Notes: generated from the letters alone by a model not told the origin. DNA of 64,000 nt from Aldehydirespirator sp965204875 (GCA_965204875.1 OZ242020.1:1612001-1676000); one strand, 5' to 3'; shown: positions 20,094-29,462, counted from the stretch's first letter. Numbers and translations: made by a program.

Positions 20094-21345
20094 AGCCCGC
20101 GCCGGCCGCGTCGCCATGCGGTCGCGACGCGTCCCTGCGGCGGCACTTGCCGTGCTCGGCGGCTTGCTGGCCGCCGGCTGCGCCTCCGACGCCGAGCTCG
20201 ACACCTTCGCGCCCCAGGGGCCGCTGGCCGAGGAGCTGCACTCGCGCGCGGTGCTGCCGGTGTTCTGGATCGCCGGCGTCGTGTTCGTCGGGATCACGGT
20301 GGCCATGGTCTGGCTGATATGGCGGCACCGGGTCAAGAGTTATCAGGGCGACGACGAGTGGCCCGCGCAGACCCACGGCCACGTCCCCCTCGAGATCGGC
20401 TGGACCGTGGGCTTCCTGCTGACGATGGCCGCGGTGGCGGTCATCATGGTGCTGGCACTGCCCACGATCGACCGCACGGAGGCCAACGCCACCGAGGTGA
20501 CCGTGGACGGCAGCGCCGTCATGTGGGAGCCGACCGTGGTGGTGGTCGGCAACCAGTGGTGGTGGGAGTTCCGCTACTACTTCTCGGACCAGGTCGATCT
20601 GGCGTCGTTGCGGGAGCTGGGAGACGCAGGGGCCCTGCCGCCCGCCGACATCGTCACGTCGGGCCAGATGGTCATACCCACGGGTGAGGAGATCGAGCTG
20701 ATCGTCACCTCGCGCGACGTGATCCACTCATTCTGGATACCCGCGCTCAACGGCAAGCGCGACGCCGTGCCCAACAAGTTCTCGCCCTGGAAGATCGAGG
20801 CATCCGACGCAGGCTTCTACTTCGGGCAGTGCACCGAGTTCTGCGGCCTGTCGCACTCGCGGATGCGGATGCAGGTGGTGGCGCTCACCCCGCCGGAATT
20901 CCAGGCCTGGGTGGATCGCACCACACAGGACGCGGCGGTGCCCACCGATCCGGCCGCGCTGGCGGGCATGGAGGTCTTCGCGGGCATCTGCACGTCCTGC
21001 CATCTGGTGGAGGGGATGAACGACGAGACCTACGCCGAGGTGGGCGCCGACCAGGCGTCCGGGGCCGCGCCCAACCTGACACACTTTGCCTCCAGGAGCA
21101 CCTTCGCCGGCGCCATCTTGAACACCTACAACCGCGACGGCACCCTCAACCGCACGGACCTGGAGGCGTGGCTGCGCAACCCGGCCGACCTCAAGGCCAA
21201 CTACACCGTCGCCGGTGAGCAGTATCGCGGCATGCCCGACCTCGACCTCACCGAGCAGCAGATAGACGACCTGGTGGCCTACCTGGAAGGTCTGGGTGAG
21301 CGCCCGGCAGACTGGGTGATCACCGCGACGCAGGTGGACGGCTGA
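20083..21345 (+). CDS. ctaC: Cytochrome c oxidase subunit II fused to cytochrome c (caa3 type)
   Basis: Subunit II receives electrons and passes them through CuA to subunit I. After MRSRRVP comes a lipoprotein signal with lipobox LAAGC, two transmembrane helices (about 60-125), and an external cupredoxin domain whose CuA ligands are the His of VIHSFWIPAL and Cys, Glu, Cys, His and Met in CTEFCGLSHSRMRM. The C-terminal 120 residues are a cytochrome c domain with CTSCH and a distal Met in RGMPDLD. The fusion fits caa3-type enzymes. The ATG at 20083 overlaps the preceding gene; a GTG at 20086 is an alternative. Confidence 0.95.
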   Translation: MVSEARAGRVAMRSRRVPAAALAVLGGLLAAGCASDAELDTFAPQGPLAEELHSRAVLPVFWIAGVVFVGITVAMVWLIWRHRVKSYQGDDEWPAQTHGHVPLEIGWTVGFLLTMAAVAVIMVLALPTIDRTEANATEVTVDGSAVMWEPTVVVVGNQWWWEFRYYFSDQVDLASLRELGDAGALPPADIVTSGQMVIPTGEEIELIVTSRDVIHSFWIPALNGKRDAVPNKFSPWKIEASDAGFYFGQCTEFCGLSHSRMRMQVVALTPPEFQAWVDRTTQDAAVPTDPAALAGMEVFAGICTSCHLVEGMNDETYAEVGADQASGAAPNLTHFASRSTFAGAILNTYNRDGTLNRTDLEAWLRNPADLKANYTVAGEQYRGMPDLDLTEQQIDDLVAYLEGLGERPADWVITATQVDG

Positions 21346-21368
21346 GACAGCTGAGGAGCTTGACGAAG

Positions 21369-23414
21369 ATGGCCATCACTGAAGAGGCACCCCTCGCGCT
21401 CACCACCGGCGAGGAGACGACCCGCTACGTCGAGCGGCCTCTCGGCGTCTTCACGCGTCCCCAGGGCGGCAGGGGCTGGCGGGACTGGCTGAGCACCGTC
21501 GACCACAAGCGCATCGGCATCCTCTACGGCGTCTCGGCGATGTTCTTCTTCCTGGTCGGCGGGGTCGAGGCGCTGCTGATCCGCCTGCAGCTCACCGCGC
21601 CTGAGGGCTCCGTGCTCAGCGCCGATGTGTACAACCAGGTGTACACCATGCACGGCGTCACCATGGTGTTCCTTTTCATCATGCCGCTGGCGGCGGCCTT
21701 CGCGAACTACTTCATCCCCCTGCAGATCGGCGCACGCGACGTCGCCTTCCCCCGGCTCAACGCGCTGTCGTTCTGGATCTGGCTCTCGGGCGCCATCTTC
21801 TTGAACACTTCCTGGATCGTGGGCGGCGGCGGCGCCGACTGCGGCTGGTTCTGCTACGCGCCCAACAGCGGCGTCGCCTTCTCGCCCAGTCACGGGGTGG
21901 ACTTCTACGCCATCGGCCTGCAGATCCTGGGCATCGCCTCGCTGGTGTCGTCGGTGAACCTGATCGTCACCTGCCTCAACATGCGGGCGCCGGGAATGAC
22001 GCTGATGCGCATGCCGGTGCTCACCTGGATGCTGCTGATCACCCAGTTCCTGCTGCTGTTCGCGCTGCCGGTCATCACGGTGGCGCTGTTCCTGCTGATG
22101 TTCGACCGCCTCTTCGACGCTCAGTTCTTCAACCCTGACGCTGGCGCCGATCCGCTGCTTTGGCAGCACCTGTTCTGGATATTCGGACATCCCGAGGTTT
22201 ACATAATCATCCTGCCCGCCTTCGGCGTGGTGTCGGAGGTGATACCCACCTTCAGCCGCAAGCCGATCTTCGGCTACGACTTCATGGTGTTCTCGGGGAT
22301 CGCCATCGGCTTCATGGGCTGGGGCGTGTGGGCACACCACATGTTCGTGTCCGGGATAGGCCCGATCTCCGTGGCCGCCTTCTCCCTTTCGACGATGTTC
22401 ATCGCGGTGCCGACGGGGGTGAAAGTCCTCAACTGGCTTGCCACGATGTGGGGCGGGAAGCTGCGCTTCACGGTGGCCATGAAGTTCGCTGTGGCGACGG
22501 TCGCCATGTTCACCATCGGCGGCCTGTCCGGCGTGACCCACTCGGTGGCGCCGGCCGACACGCAGCAGACCGACACCTATTACATAGTCGCCCACTTCCA
22601 CTATGTGATCTTCGGCGGCGGCGTGCTGGGCCTGTTCGCGGGCCTCTATTTCTGGTGGCCCAAGGTTTGGGGCCACTTCCTCAACGAGCGTGTGGGCAAC
22701 TGGCATTTCTGGATCATGCTGGTGGGGTTCAACCTGACCTTCGGCCCGATGCACATCTTGGGCCTGCAGGGGATGTCGCGCCGCATCGACACCTACGCGG
22801 CCGGCTACGGGTTCGAGTTCTGGAACCTTGTGGCCACGATCGGGTCGCTGCTGATAGCGCTGTCGGTGCTGCTGTTCATCCTGAACGTGGTGAAATCCAA
22901 GCGCGACGCGCCCCATTTGCGCCCGCCCGGCCCGGATCCCTGGGACGCGCGGAGTCTCGAATGGTCGATCCCCTCGCCGGTGCCGGTGCACAACTTCGAC
23001 ACCGTGCCGCAGGTGCACGGCCGCGACGACTGGTGGCACCGCAAGTACGGCGAGGACACAGATGGCAGGGTGATGCGGGTGGCCACGATTGAGGAGGCCG
23101 CCGAGACCGGCGAGGCCACGGGCGTGCACCTGCCGTCGCCGTCGTTCTGGCCGCTGGCCGTGGCGGTGGGGCTGCCACTGATCGGCTACGGCCTGATCTT
23201 CAACCTGTGGCTCGCCCTTGCGGGCGCGGTCGTGACGCTCTGGTCGCTGTATGCGTGGGCGATGGAGCCGGTGGACGACCCCGACGCCTCCCACGACCAC
23301 CATGATCACGCCGACGACCATGGAGAAGGCCACAGCGGCCACGACCATGGCGAGGGTCACGGCGGCAGCGACGGCGGCGCTTCGGCAGCCGATGCCGGCG
23401 GAGGCGGGCAGTGA
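21369..23414 (+). CDS. ctaD: Cytochrome c oxidase subunit I
   Basis: This is the catalytic subunit, which reduces O2 and pumps protons. All ligands are present: His of VYTMHGVTM (heme a), FGHPEVY and WAHHMFVSG (CuB with the cross-linked Tyr position), and AHFHYV (hemes a3 and a). The 681 aa exceed the usual 530-600. The extra C-terminus has two helices and an Asp/His-rich tail of about 45 residues (DHHDHADDHGEGHSGHDHGE). The ATG at 21369 follows GAGGAG (21353-21358). It overlaps ctaE by 4 nt. Confidence 0.96.
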   Translation: MAITEEAPLALTTGEETTRYVERPLGVFTRPQGGRGWRDWLSTVDHKRIGILYGVSAMFFFLVGGVEALLIRLQLTAPEGSVLSADVYNQVYTMHGVTMVFLFIMPLAAAFANYFIPLQIGARDVAFPRLNALSFWIWLSGAIFLNTSWIVGGGGADCGWFCYAPNSGVAFSPSHGVDFYAIGLQILGIASLVSSVNLIVTCLNMRAPGMTLMRMPVLTWMLLITQFLLLFALPVITVALFLLMFDRLFDAQFFNPDAGADPLLWQHLFWIFGHPEVYIIILPAFGVVSEVIPTFSRKPIFGYDFMVFSGIAIGFMGWGVWAHHMFVSGIGPISVAAFSLSTMFIAVPTGVKVLNWLATMWGGKLRFTVAMKFAVATVAMFTIGGLSGVTHSVAPADTQQTDTYYIVAHFHYVIFGGGVLGLFAGLYFWWPKVWGHFLNERVGNWHFWIMLVGFNLTFGPMHILGLQGMSRRIDTYAAGYGFEFWNLVATIGSLLIALSVLLFILNVVKSKRDAPHLRPPGPDPWDARSLEWSIPSPVPVHNFDTVPQVHGRDDWWHRKYGEDTDGRVMRVATIEEAAETGEATGVHLPSPSFWPLAVAVGLPLIGYGLIFNLWLALAGAVVTLWSLYAWAMEPVDDPDASHDHHDHADDHGEGHSGHDHGEGHGGSDGGASAADAGGGGQ

Positions 23415-24124
23415 GCGCCGAGGGGGTTCTGGCCCCCTCAGCGCAGGAGGCGCAGGGCCTGACCGGCGGCAGCGCCGAGGCGCACGGCAGCCTTGACGGG
23501 CAAGGCGGTCACGATGCGCACTCCGACCATGCCGGAGACGGCGGTCACGACGCGCACGCCACCACCACAGGGCTGTCGCACACGAAGCTGGCCATGTGGG
23601 TGTTCCTCGGCTCGGAGTGCCTGCTCTTCGGCGGGCTGATCTCCACGTACCTGCTGTACAAGACCCGCGGCAACGGCCGCACGCTGCCCACCGACGTCTT
23701 CGACATCCCGTTCACCTCGGTCAGCTCGTTCGTGCTGCTGATGAGCTCGCTCACGATGGTGCTGGCGCTCTCGGCGGTGTCGAGGGGCGATCAGGAGGCC
23801 GGGCGCACCTGGCTGCTTGCCACCGCGCTGCTGGGCGCGGTGTTCATTGGCGGGCAGGTCTATGAGTTCACCAGCTTCGTGCGCGAGGGCGTGGCCTTCA
23901 CCACCAACCCGGCCAGCAGCGCATTCTTCACCCTCACCGGTTTCCACGGAGTGCACGTGAGCCTGGGCATCGTGATGCTGATGTCGCTGTTCGGGGCCTC
24001 GGTGAAGGGCAAGATCACGCAGCGCAACTCCGAGACCGTCGAGATCGTCGGCCTCTACTGGCATTTCGTGGACGTGGTGTGGATCTTTATCTTCACCGTC
24101 ATCTATCTGATCCCCGCCGACTGA
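23411..24124 (+). CDS. ctaE: Cytochrome c oxidase subunit III
   Basis: This 237-aa protein has about five helices after a hydrophilic N-terminus of about 55 residues rich in Gly, His and Asp (GGHDAHSDHAGDGGHDAHAT). Typical subunit III segments are TKLAMWVFLGSECLLFGGL, FTLTGFHGVHVSLGI and GLYWHFVDVVWIFIFTVIY. The GTG start overlaps the ctaD stop (GTGA), so translation is coupled. The His-rich N-terminus is unusual and mirrors the ctaD tail. Confidence 0.94.
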   Translation: MSAEGVLAPSAQEAQGLTGGSAEAHGSLDGQGGHDAHSDHAGDGGHDAHATTTGLSHTKLAMWVFLGSECLLFGGLISTYLLYKTRGNGRTLPTDVFDIPFTSVSSFVLLMSSLTMVLALSAVSRGDQEAGRTWLLATALLGAVFIGGQVYEFTSFVREGVAFTTNPASSAFFTLTGFHGVHVSLGIVMLMSLFGASVKGKITQRNSETVEIVGLYWHFVDVVWIFIFTVIYLIPAD

Positions 24125-24140
24125 GGGGGGTCTTTCCAAA

Positions 24141-24497
24141 GTGAGCGAGACCGTCACCTCGGAGCACCCCGAAGCCCCGGCACCCACCGCGGGCGCGCCC
24201 GACCACGGCGAGGCCCACGGCCACCCCTCGGACTGGGCCTATGTGAAGATCGCCCTGGTCCTGGCGGCGCTCACCGCGCTGGAGGTCTTCACCTACTTCG
24301 AGTCGGTGGTCGACTGGGGGGCGGCACTGGTGCCGTCGCTCATCTTCATGATGATCGTGAAGTTCTATTTGGTGGCCACCTGGTTCATGCATCTGCGCTT
24401 CGACAGCAAGCTGTTCGGCAGGCTCTTCGTGGCGGGGCTGGTCCTGGCCGTCGGTGTGTACGTGGCCACGCTGGCCGCGTTCGAGTTCTGGTTCTGA
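24141..24497 (+). CDS. Cytochrome c oxidase subunit IV, prokaryotic type
   Basis: This 118-aa protein has three helices and a His-containing N-terminus (DHGEAHGHPSDWAY). LTALEVFTYFES and VKFYLVATWFMHLRFD match the small subunit IV found in caa3 and aa3 operons of high-GC bacteria. It is spaced 16 nt from ctaE and 1 nt from ctaG. It is probably a structural subunit. Confidence 0.88.
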   Translation: MSETVTSEHPEAPAPTAGAPDHGEAHGHPSDWAYVKIALVLAALTALEVFTYFESVVDWGAALVPSLIFMMIVKFYLVATWFMHLRFDSKLFGRLFVAGLVLAVGVYVATLAAFEFWF

Positions 24498-24498
24498 G

Positions 24499-25389
24499 GT
24501 GGACGCCTGGCGCTTCCAGTTCCATCCCGAGGTGTGGCTTGCGGTCGCCGCCCTGGCCGGCCTCGGTTTCTATGTCGTGAGGGTGGTGGCGCCTGCGGCC
24601 CTGCCCGCTGGCAGCGCCGCGGCGACCCGGCGCCAGCGGCTCTGCTTCGTTGCCGGGGTGTTCGTGCTGTGGGTGTCGGCGGACTGGCCCATGCACGACA
24701 TCGCCGAGGAGTACCTGTACTCGGTGCACATGGTGCAGCACCTGCTGATCAGCTTCGTGGTGCCGCCGCTGCTGCTGATGGCCGTGCCCGAGTGGCTGGC
24801 CCGGCTCATGGTGCTCGACGGCTCGCGCTCGTCGCGGGTGATCCGCCGCCTGGTGCACCCGCTGGTCGCCGGTGTGACGTTCAATGCCCTGCAGGCGCTG
24901 CTGCACTGGAATGTGCTGGTGGAGCTGTCGGTGCGCAACGGCTCGGCGCACTACGCCTTGCACCTGCTCGTGTTTCTCAGCGCTCTGGCGATGTGGACGC
25001 CGGTGGTCGGCCCGCTGCGGGAACTTCAGCTCTCGGAGCCGGCCAAGATGATCTACCTGTTCTTGATGTCGATCGTGCCGACCGTGCCGGCCGCCTGGCT
25101 CACCTTCGCCGAGGGCTCGGTGTACCCGGTCTATGACCATGCCCAGCGGCTCTGGGGCATCTCGGTGACCGCCGACCAGCAGGCTGCCGGCGCGGTGATG
25201 AAGGTGCTCGGCGGCGTGTACCTGTGGTCGCTGATCGCCGTCAAGTTCTTCCGCTACGCGGCCGCCTCGCGCCGAGCCGACGCCGAGGAACGTCGCAGGC
25301 GCTTCGCCGCGGAGACGCTCACCACCGCTGACGTCCAGGCCGAGTTCGACCGCTTGGGCGCCCCGCCCGCCGAGCCGCGCCTGAAATAG
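24499..25389 (+). CDS. ctaG: CtaG-type cytochrome c oxidase assembly protein
   Basis: This 296-aa protein has about seven helices and belongs to the caa3_CtaG family, which assists CuB-site assembly. Conserved segments are WPMHDIAEEYLYSVHMVQHLL, with several His residues suited to copper handling, LHLLVFLSALAMWTPVVGPL, and DQQAAGAVMKVLGG. The GTG at 24499, 1 nt after the preceding stop, is the start. It closes the oxidase operon, and serS follows after 4 nt. Confidence 0.9.
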   Translation: MDAWRFQFHPEVWLAVAALAGLGFYVVRVVAPAALPAGSAAATRRQRLCFVAGVFVLWVSADWPMHDIAEEYLYSVHMVQHLLISFVVPPLLLMAVPEWLARLMVLDGSRSSRVIRRLVHPLVAGVTFNALQALLHWNVLVELSVRNGSAHYALHLLVFLSALAMWTPVVGPLRELQLSEPAKMIYLFLMSIVPTVPAAWLTFAEGSVYPVYDHAQRLWGISVTADQQAAGAVMKVLGGVYLWSLIAVKFFRYAAASRRADAEERRRRFAAETLTTADVQAEFDRLGAPPAEPRLK

Positions 25390-25393
25390 GCCG

Positions 25394-26686
25394 ATGCTCG
25401 ACCTGCGCCAGCTCAGGGCCGATCCCGGCGCGGTGAAGGCCGCCGTGGCCCGCCGGGGCGAGCCGACCCAGCCGCTGGACGAGGTGCTCGCCCACGACGA
25501 GCGCCAGCGGGCGCTGGGTCGTGAGGCGGACGATCTCAGGGCGGAGGTCAAGCGCATATCCGCTGAGGTGGGCGCCTTGCACCGGGACGGTCGCGCCGCC
25601 GACGCCGACGGCCTGCGTGCCCGCAGCAGGGAGCTCGGGGCCCGCATAGACGAGCTGGTCGCAGAGGCCGATCAGCTGGCCGAGTGGATCCGCCGGATCC
25701 TGCTGTTCGTGCCGAACCTCCCGGCGCCGGACTGCCCCGACGGTGCCGGCGCGGACGGCAACGTGACCGTGCGCACCTCCGGCTACGACCCGGCCTCCTA
25801 CGGCGAGCATCAGCGGGTGCCGCACTGGGAGGTTGGCGCCGAGCTGGCGATCCTCGACGTGGATCGGGCGGTGCGGATGTCCGGCGCCATGTTCGCCATG
25901 TACCGAGGCCTGGGCGCGCGCCTGGTGCGGGCACTAATCGACTACGGGCTCGACCGCAACCGCGACCTGTACGAGGAGGTCAGGCCGCCCACACTGGTAC
26001 GCACCGAGACGATGGTCGGCACGGGTCACCTGCCCAAGTTCTCAGACGACGCCTACCACCTCGAGCGTGACGACCTGTGGGCCATACCCACCGCGGAGGT
26101 GCCCCTCACGTCGCTACTGAGCGGCGAGACGATGGCTGAGGACGAGCTGCCGGTGCGGCTGATGGCACACACGTCCTGCTTCCGCCGCGAGGCCGGATCG
26201 GCCGGCCGCGACACGAGGGGGCTGCTGCGTGTGCACGAGTTCGACAAGGTGGAGCTGTATGCGTTCTGCGCGCCCGGTCAGGCTCACGACCTGCACGCCG
26301 AGATCCTGCAGCGCGCCGAGGGGGCGATCGCCGATCTGGGGCTGGCCTACCGGATCCTTGACCTGTGCGCCGGTGATCTGGGCGGAGCCTCGGCTCGGAC
26401 GTTCGACATCGAGGTGTACGCGCCCGGCGCCGACCGCTGGTTGGAGGTGTCGAGCGTGTCGTGGTGCCGGGACTACCAGGCTCGCCGGGCCAACATCCGG
26501 TACCGGCCCGCACAGGGCGGGCGCACGCAGATGGTGCACAGCCTCAACGGCTCGGGCCTGGCCGTGCCGAGGGTGTGGGCCGCGCTGGTGGAGACCTGCC
26601 GGCAGCCTGACGGCACGGTCTCGGTTCCCGAGGCGCTGGTGCCCTACATGGGCGGGGTCACGGTCATAGGCGAGAGTTCCGCCTGA
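25394..26686 (+). CDS. serS: Serine--tRNA ligase
   Basis: This enzyme charges tRNA-Ser (and tRNA-Sec where present). The 430-aa protein has an N-terminal coiled-coil arm (about 25-105) and a class II catalytic core with SCFRREAGSAGRDTRGL and VHEFDKVELY (motif 2) and LNGSGLAVPRVWAALVET (motif 3). The ATG at 25394 follows ctaG by 4 nt. The nearby selA and selB make it also the likely source of Ser-tRNA-Sec. Confidence 0.95.
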   Translation: MLDLRQLRADPGAVKAAVARRGEPTQPLDEVLAHDERQRALGREADDLRAEVKRISAEVGALHRDGRAADADGLRARSRELGARIDELVAEADQLAEWIRRILLFVPNLPAPDCPDGAGADGNVTVRTSGYDPASYGEHQRVPHWEVGAELAILDVDRAVRMSGAMFAMYRGLGARLVRALIDYGLDRNRDLYEEVRPPTLVRTETMVGTGHLPKFSDDAYHLERDDLWAIPTAEVPLTSLLSGETMAEDELPVRLMAHTSCFRREAGSAGRDTRGLLRVHEFDKVELYAFCAPGQAHDLHAEILQRAEGAIADLGLAYRILDLCAGDLGGASARTFDIEVYAPGADRWLEVSSVSWCRDYQARRANIRYRPAQGGRTQMVHSLNGSGLAVPRVWAALVETCRQPDGTVSVPEALVPYMGGVTVIGESSA

Positions 26687-26728
26687 CATGGTCGTCCTCG
26701 CCGTGGTTGGTGGGAGCGGCTGCTAGCC

Positions 26729-27400
26729 GTGGGTGACCTCGCTGCGATGCGCGAGCACTACGGCTCGCAAGGGTTGGTCGAGGACAGCCTGGCGGGTGAC
26801 CCGATCACGCAGTTCCAGCGCTGGTTCGACGACTGGCTCGCCACGGCGCCCTACGACGCCAACGCCGTGATCCTGGCAACGACCGATGCTGAGGGCTGGC
26901 CGTCGGCTCGCGCCGTGCTCCTCAAGGGACTCGACGAGCGGGGCTTCGTGTTCCACACCAACCGGCGCTCCCCCAAGGGACTCGACCTGGACCGGTCGCG
27001 CCGCGCCGCGCTCTGCTTTCTGTGGCACCCGCTGGAGCGGCAGGTGCGGGTGTCCGGCTCAGTCGAGCACCTCCCCGATAGCGAGAGCGACGACTACTTC
27101 GCGTCGCGGCCGCGTGGCGCGCAGATCGCCGCCTGGGCCTCCCCGCAGTCGCAGGTGATAGCAGATCGCGCCGACCTGCAGCGGCTCATCGCGCTGGCGG
27201 AGGCCCGCTTCGGTGCCGCCGAGGCGGTGAGCCGCCCGCCCCACTGGGGTGGTTACCTGGTGAGGCCGCAGGCGGTGGAGTTCTGGCAGGGCCGTCGCAG
27301 CCGCCTGCACGACCGGCTGCGCTACCGCCGCCGCCCTGATCGCCCCCCCGAGGCCGGGGCAGCGCAGCCGGATTGGGTGATAGAGCGCCTCGCCCCCTAG
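26729..27400 (+). CDS. pdxH: Pyridoxamine 5'-phosphate oxidase
   Basis: PdxH oxidises PNP or PMP to PLP using FMN and O2. The 223-aa length and the family blocks MREHYGSQGL, FQRWFDDWLA, VLLKGLDERGFVFHTN, KGLDLD, QVRVSGSVEHL, FASRPRGAQIAAWAS and the terminal HDRLRYRR are all present. It is the last gene of the forward run and is separated from the convergent ccdA gene by about 175 nt. Confidence 0.94.
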   Translation: MGDLAAMREHYGSQGLVEDSLAGDPITQFQRWFDDWLATAPYDANAVILATTDAEGWPSARAVLLKGLDERGFVFHTNRRSPKGLDLDRSRRAALCFLWHPLERQVRVSGSVEHLPDSESDDYFASRPRGAQIAAWASPQSQVIADRADLQRLIALAEARFGAAEAVSRPPHWGGYLVRPQAVEFWQGRRSRLHDRLRYRRRPDRPPEAGAAQPDWVIERLAP

Positions 27401-27443
27401 AGCAGCGCCCGCCCGCTATTGCAGTGGCGTGCACTTTCTCTAG

Positions 27444-27480
27444 GAAACTGCCCGTCGAACTGCAGGAGGTGAGCAGTTTC
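27444..27480. promoter_or_regulatory. 8-bp inverted repeat after pdxH
   Basis: GAAACTGC (27444-27451) and GCAGTTTC (27473-27480) form a perfect inverted repeat around 21 nt. The region between pdxH and ccdA is noticeably less GC-rich than its surroundings. It could be a weak bidirectional terminator or a binding site; no T-tract is present. Confidence 0.35.
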
Positions 27481-27575
27481 GCTCGTTGCGTAGACCTGCG
27501 CGTGTTTTCCTATCTCGCTGTCCAAGATGACAGCACCCTCAAGCGGCCGGCTCCTGCTGGTGTGCTGGTGTGGAG

Positions 27576-28703
27576 CTAAGGCTGGCGGCTGCGGTCTGGG
27601 TCGGTGCGCCTGTGCAGGGCGCGCCAGCGGCTCCATATCACCGCTGCCGTTAGCGCTGCCTCCAGCGGCACCCCGAAGCGCAGTGGATCGCTGAACCAGT
27701 GGACCACACGCTCGGGCCATCCCGCAAGGAACCTGAGCACCGGCAGCAGCACGAACTCGCCGCCGTTGAACCCGAACTCCACGGCCAGGTACAGCGCCGC
27801 GTAGGCCTCGGTCGCGAACCTGCGCCGGGACAGGTTGGTCTCACTCTTGCGCCAGCCGAGCAGCAGGGCACCGAGCACCCCGAGCGCGCACAGCACCCCG
27901 AGACGCTCTGCGCCGGCTTGGTCGATCCAGCCGGTCACCTCTGCCTGGAACTCAGCGAACCGTTCCACCACGGGGTTCGAGGCGGTGGGATCCTCGAGCA
28001 CCTGCAACTCCCACCAGCCGTAGTTGACCAGGTAGATGCCTGAGGCGGCCAGCACTCCACCGGCGACCGGGTTGATCCAGCGGATCACCTTGCGCATCGC
28101 TTGCACCACGCCGGTCCGGGCCTGTGCCAGCGCCAGCGTCAGGAACGTCATCACGGCACCCATCCCGATCGCGTAGGCGACGAAGTCTGCGATGCCGTCG
28201 GCCGCACCGTCGTTGGTGAAAGTCGAGGCGACGGCCGCGATGAACAGGCCGATGGTGCATGACAGCGAGACGACGGCGTAGCTCACGCCGAACACGAACA
28301 CCGACACCAGGCCCCGGCCCTCGGCGCCGCCGCCGATCTTCGGCAGTCGCAGGTTGACGCTGCGCCCGGCCAGCATCCAGATGCCCAGCAGGGTGATCGC
28401 CACGCCGATCACGATGGTCACGTAGCCGATCCGGTCGAGCACGGCACCCTGGCTGAGCACTGTGGAGAAGAGCACGCCGAAGGTGCCGAACACGGCCACG
28501 AAACCGGCTGTCAATGTCAGAGCCACCGCAAGGGCGCGCAGCGTCTCCGCCAGCGTCGCAGTGCCCGTTGCTCCTGCCGGACGGGTCTGCTCGCTGCCGA
28601 TGAAGTACGACAGGTAGGCCGGCAGCAGCGCGAAGCCGCAGGGGTTGAACGCCGCGACCAGGCCCAGCGAGAAGGGGTAGGCGAGTGCCGTGAAGTCCAT
28701 CAC
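27576..28703 (-). CDS. CcdA/DsbD-type transmembrane thiol reductase
   Basis: CcdA-family proteins carry electrons across the membrane to extracytoplasmic thioredoxins for cytochrome c maturation. The conserved cysteine motifs are FNPCGFALLPAYLSY and SLSCTIGLF in helices 1 and 4. The 375 aa exceed the usual 240: a C-terminal extension of about 120 residues holds two or three more hydrophobic segments and is not recognised. The upstream tlpA-like gene is on the same strand and is the likely partner. The start codon region is duplicated 74 bp upstream. Confidence 0.9.
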   Translation of the reverse strand: MMDFTALAYPFSLGLVAAFNPCGFALLPAYLSYFIGSEQTRPAGATGTATLAETLRALAVALTLTAGFVAVFGTFGVLFSTVLSQGAVLDRIGYVTIVIGVAITLLGIWMLAGRSVNLRLPKIGGGAEGRGLVSVFVFGVSYAVVSLSCTIGLFIAAVASTFTNDGAADGIADFVAYAIGMGAVMTFLTLALAQARTGVVQAMRKVIRWINPVAGGVLAASGIYLVNYGWWELQVLEDPTASNPVVERFAEFQAEVTGWIDQAGAERLGVLCALGVLGALLLGWRKSETNLSRRRFATEAYAALYLAVEFGFNGGEFVLLPVLRFLAGWPERVVHWFSDPLRFGVPLEAALTAAVIWSRWRALHRRTDPDRSRQP

Positions 28704-28775
28704 TGGGCCGGGTCCGCGGCGTGGCCCGCGGCGGTTGTGATCGAGCGGGGATGCGCGGGTGCCGTGAAGTCCATC
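28685..28775. repeat. 17-bp direct repeat at the ccdA start
   Basis: GTGCCGTGAAGTCCATC occurs at 28685-28701 and 28759-28775. The first copy encodes the N-terminus of the ccdA product on the minus strand. The second copy lies in the gap after the tlpA stop and contains another ATG. Confidence 0.85.
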
Positions 28776-28778
28776 GAC

Positions 28779-29462
28779 CTACTGCGGGGCTGTGACGCCT
28801 AGAGCGTCCTCGATGCGCTGGGCCAGGGATCCGGCATCGAGCGCGCCGGCGAAGGTGTCCACCAGTTTTCCGGAGGCCGACACGAACGCAGTGGTCGGCA
28901 TGGCGATGCTTCCGGTCGCCCTGTACACCTCCAGGTCTGGATCCCAACCGACGTCGTAGGTGACGCCGGTGGACTCGACGAGGCGCAGCGCATCGGCGGG
29001 ATCCTGATCCTGTGACAGTCCAAGGAACGCGACGCGGCCTTCGAGGCTCTCGAACACCGTCTGAAACTCCGGCATCTCCCGCACGCACGGCGGGCACCAC
29101 GCGGCGAAGAAGTTCACCACGAGCGGGGTGCCGAGGTAGTCGCCGACATCACCCGTGCCGCCGTCGAACAACTCGAAGGTCAACCCGGACGTGTCGATGC
29201 CGCCTGCTACCTCCGGCGTGATCTCGGCCTGTGCGTCGAGGTCGGACTCCCCCTGGCTCAGCACGATCCTGGGCACCGGCTCCCCGTCCGTGTTGCTCGA
29301 CGATCCGGCGGGCTCGGCCTGGCTCAGCATGATCTTGGGCACCGGCTCCCCGGCCTGGTCGTTGTAGCTCGCGCCGCAGGCGCTGCCGGCTGCCAGCACC
29401 ACCATGAAGCCGACGGCGAGGGCGGCCCGGCTCACAGACCCCGGCAAGTCGCTGGCAGGCAT
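28779..29462 (-). CDS. TlpA/ResA-like membrane-anchored thioredoxin
   Basis: This 227-aa exported protein has a signal sequence with GFMVVLAAGSACGAS, possibly a lipoprotein although the lipobox is atypical. A linker (30-80) repeats EPVPKIMLSQ / EPVPRIVLSQ. The thioredoxin fold follows, with active site FFAAWCPPCVREMPEF and the cis-Pro loop SIAMPTTAFV. It probably reduces apocytochrome c or other cell-surface thiols with electrons from the downstream ccdA product. Confidence 0.9.
   Translation of the reverse strand: MPASDLPGSVSRAALAVGFMVVLAAGSACGASYNDQAGEPVPKIMLSQAEPAGSSSNTDGEPVPRIVLSQGESDLDAQAEITPEVAGGIDTSGLTFELFDGGTGDVGDYLGTPLVVNFFAAWCPPCVREMPEFQTVFESLEGRVAFLGLSQDQDPADALRLVESTGVTYDVGWDPDLEVYRATGSIAMPTTAFVSASGKLVDTFAGALDAGSLAQRIEDALGVTAPQ

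Noticed and set aside
18189..20336. 715-codon open frame antisense to the oxidase-like genes
   Set aside because: A shadow of codon bias; the sense frames have membrane helices, ribosome-binding sites and tight spacing.
21279..23360. 693-codon open frame antisense to ctaD
   Set aside because: Composition is the His/Arg/Gln-rich pattern expected opposite a high-GC gene, and the sense frame is an unmistakable oxidase subunit I.
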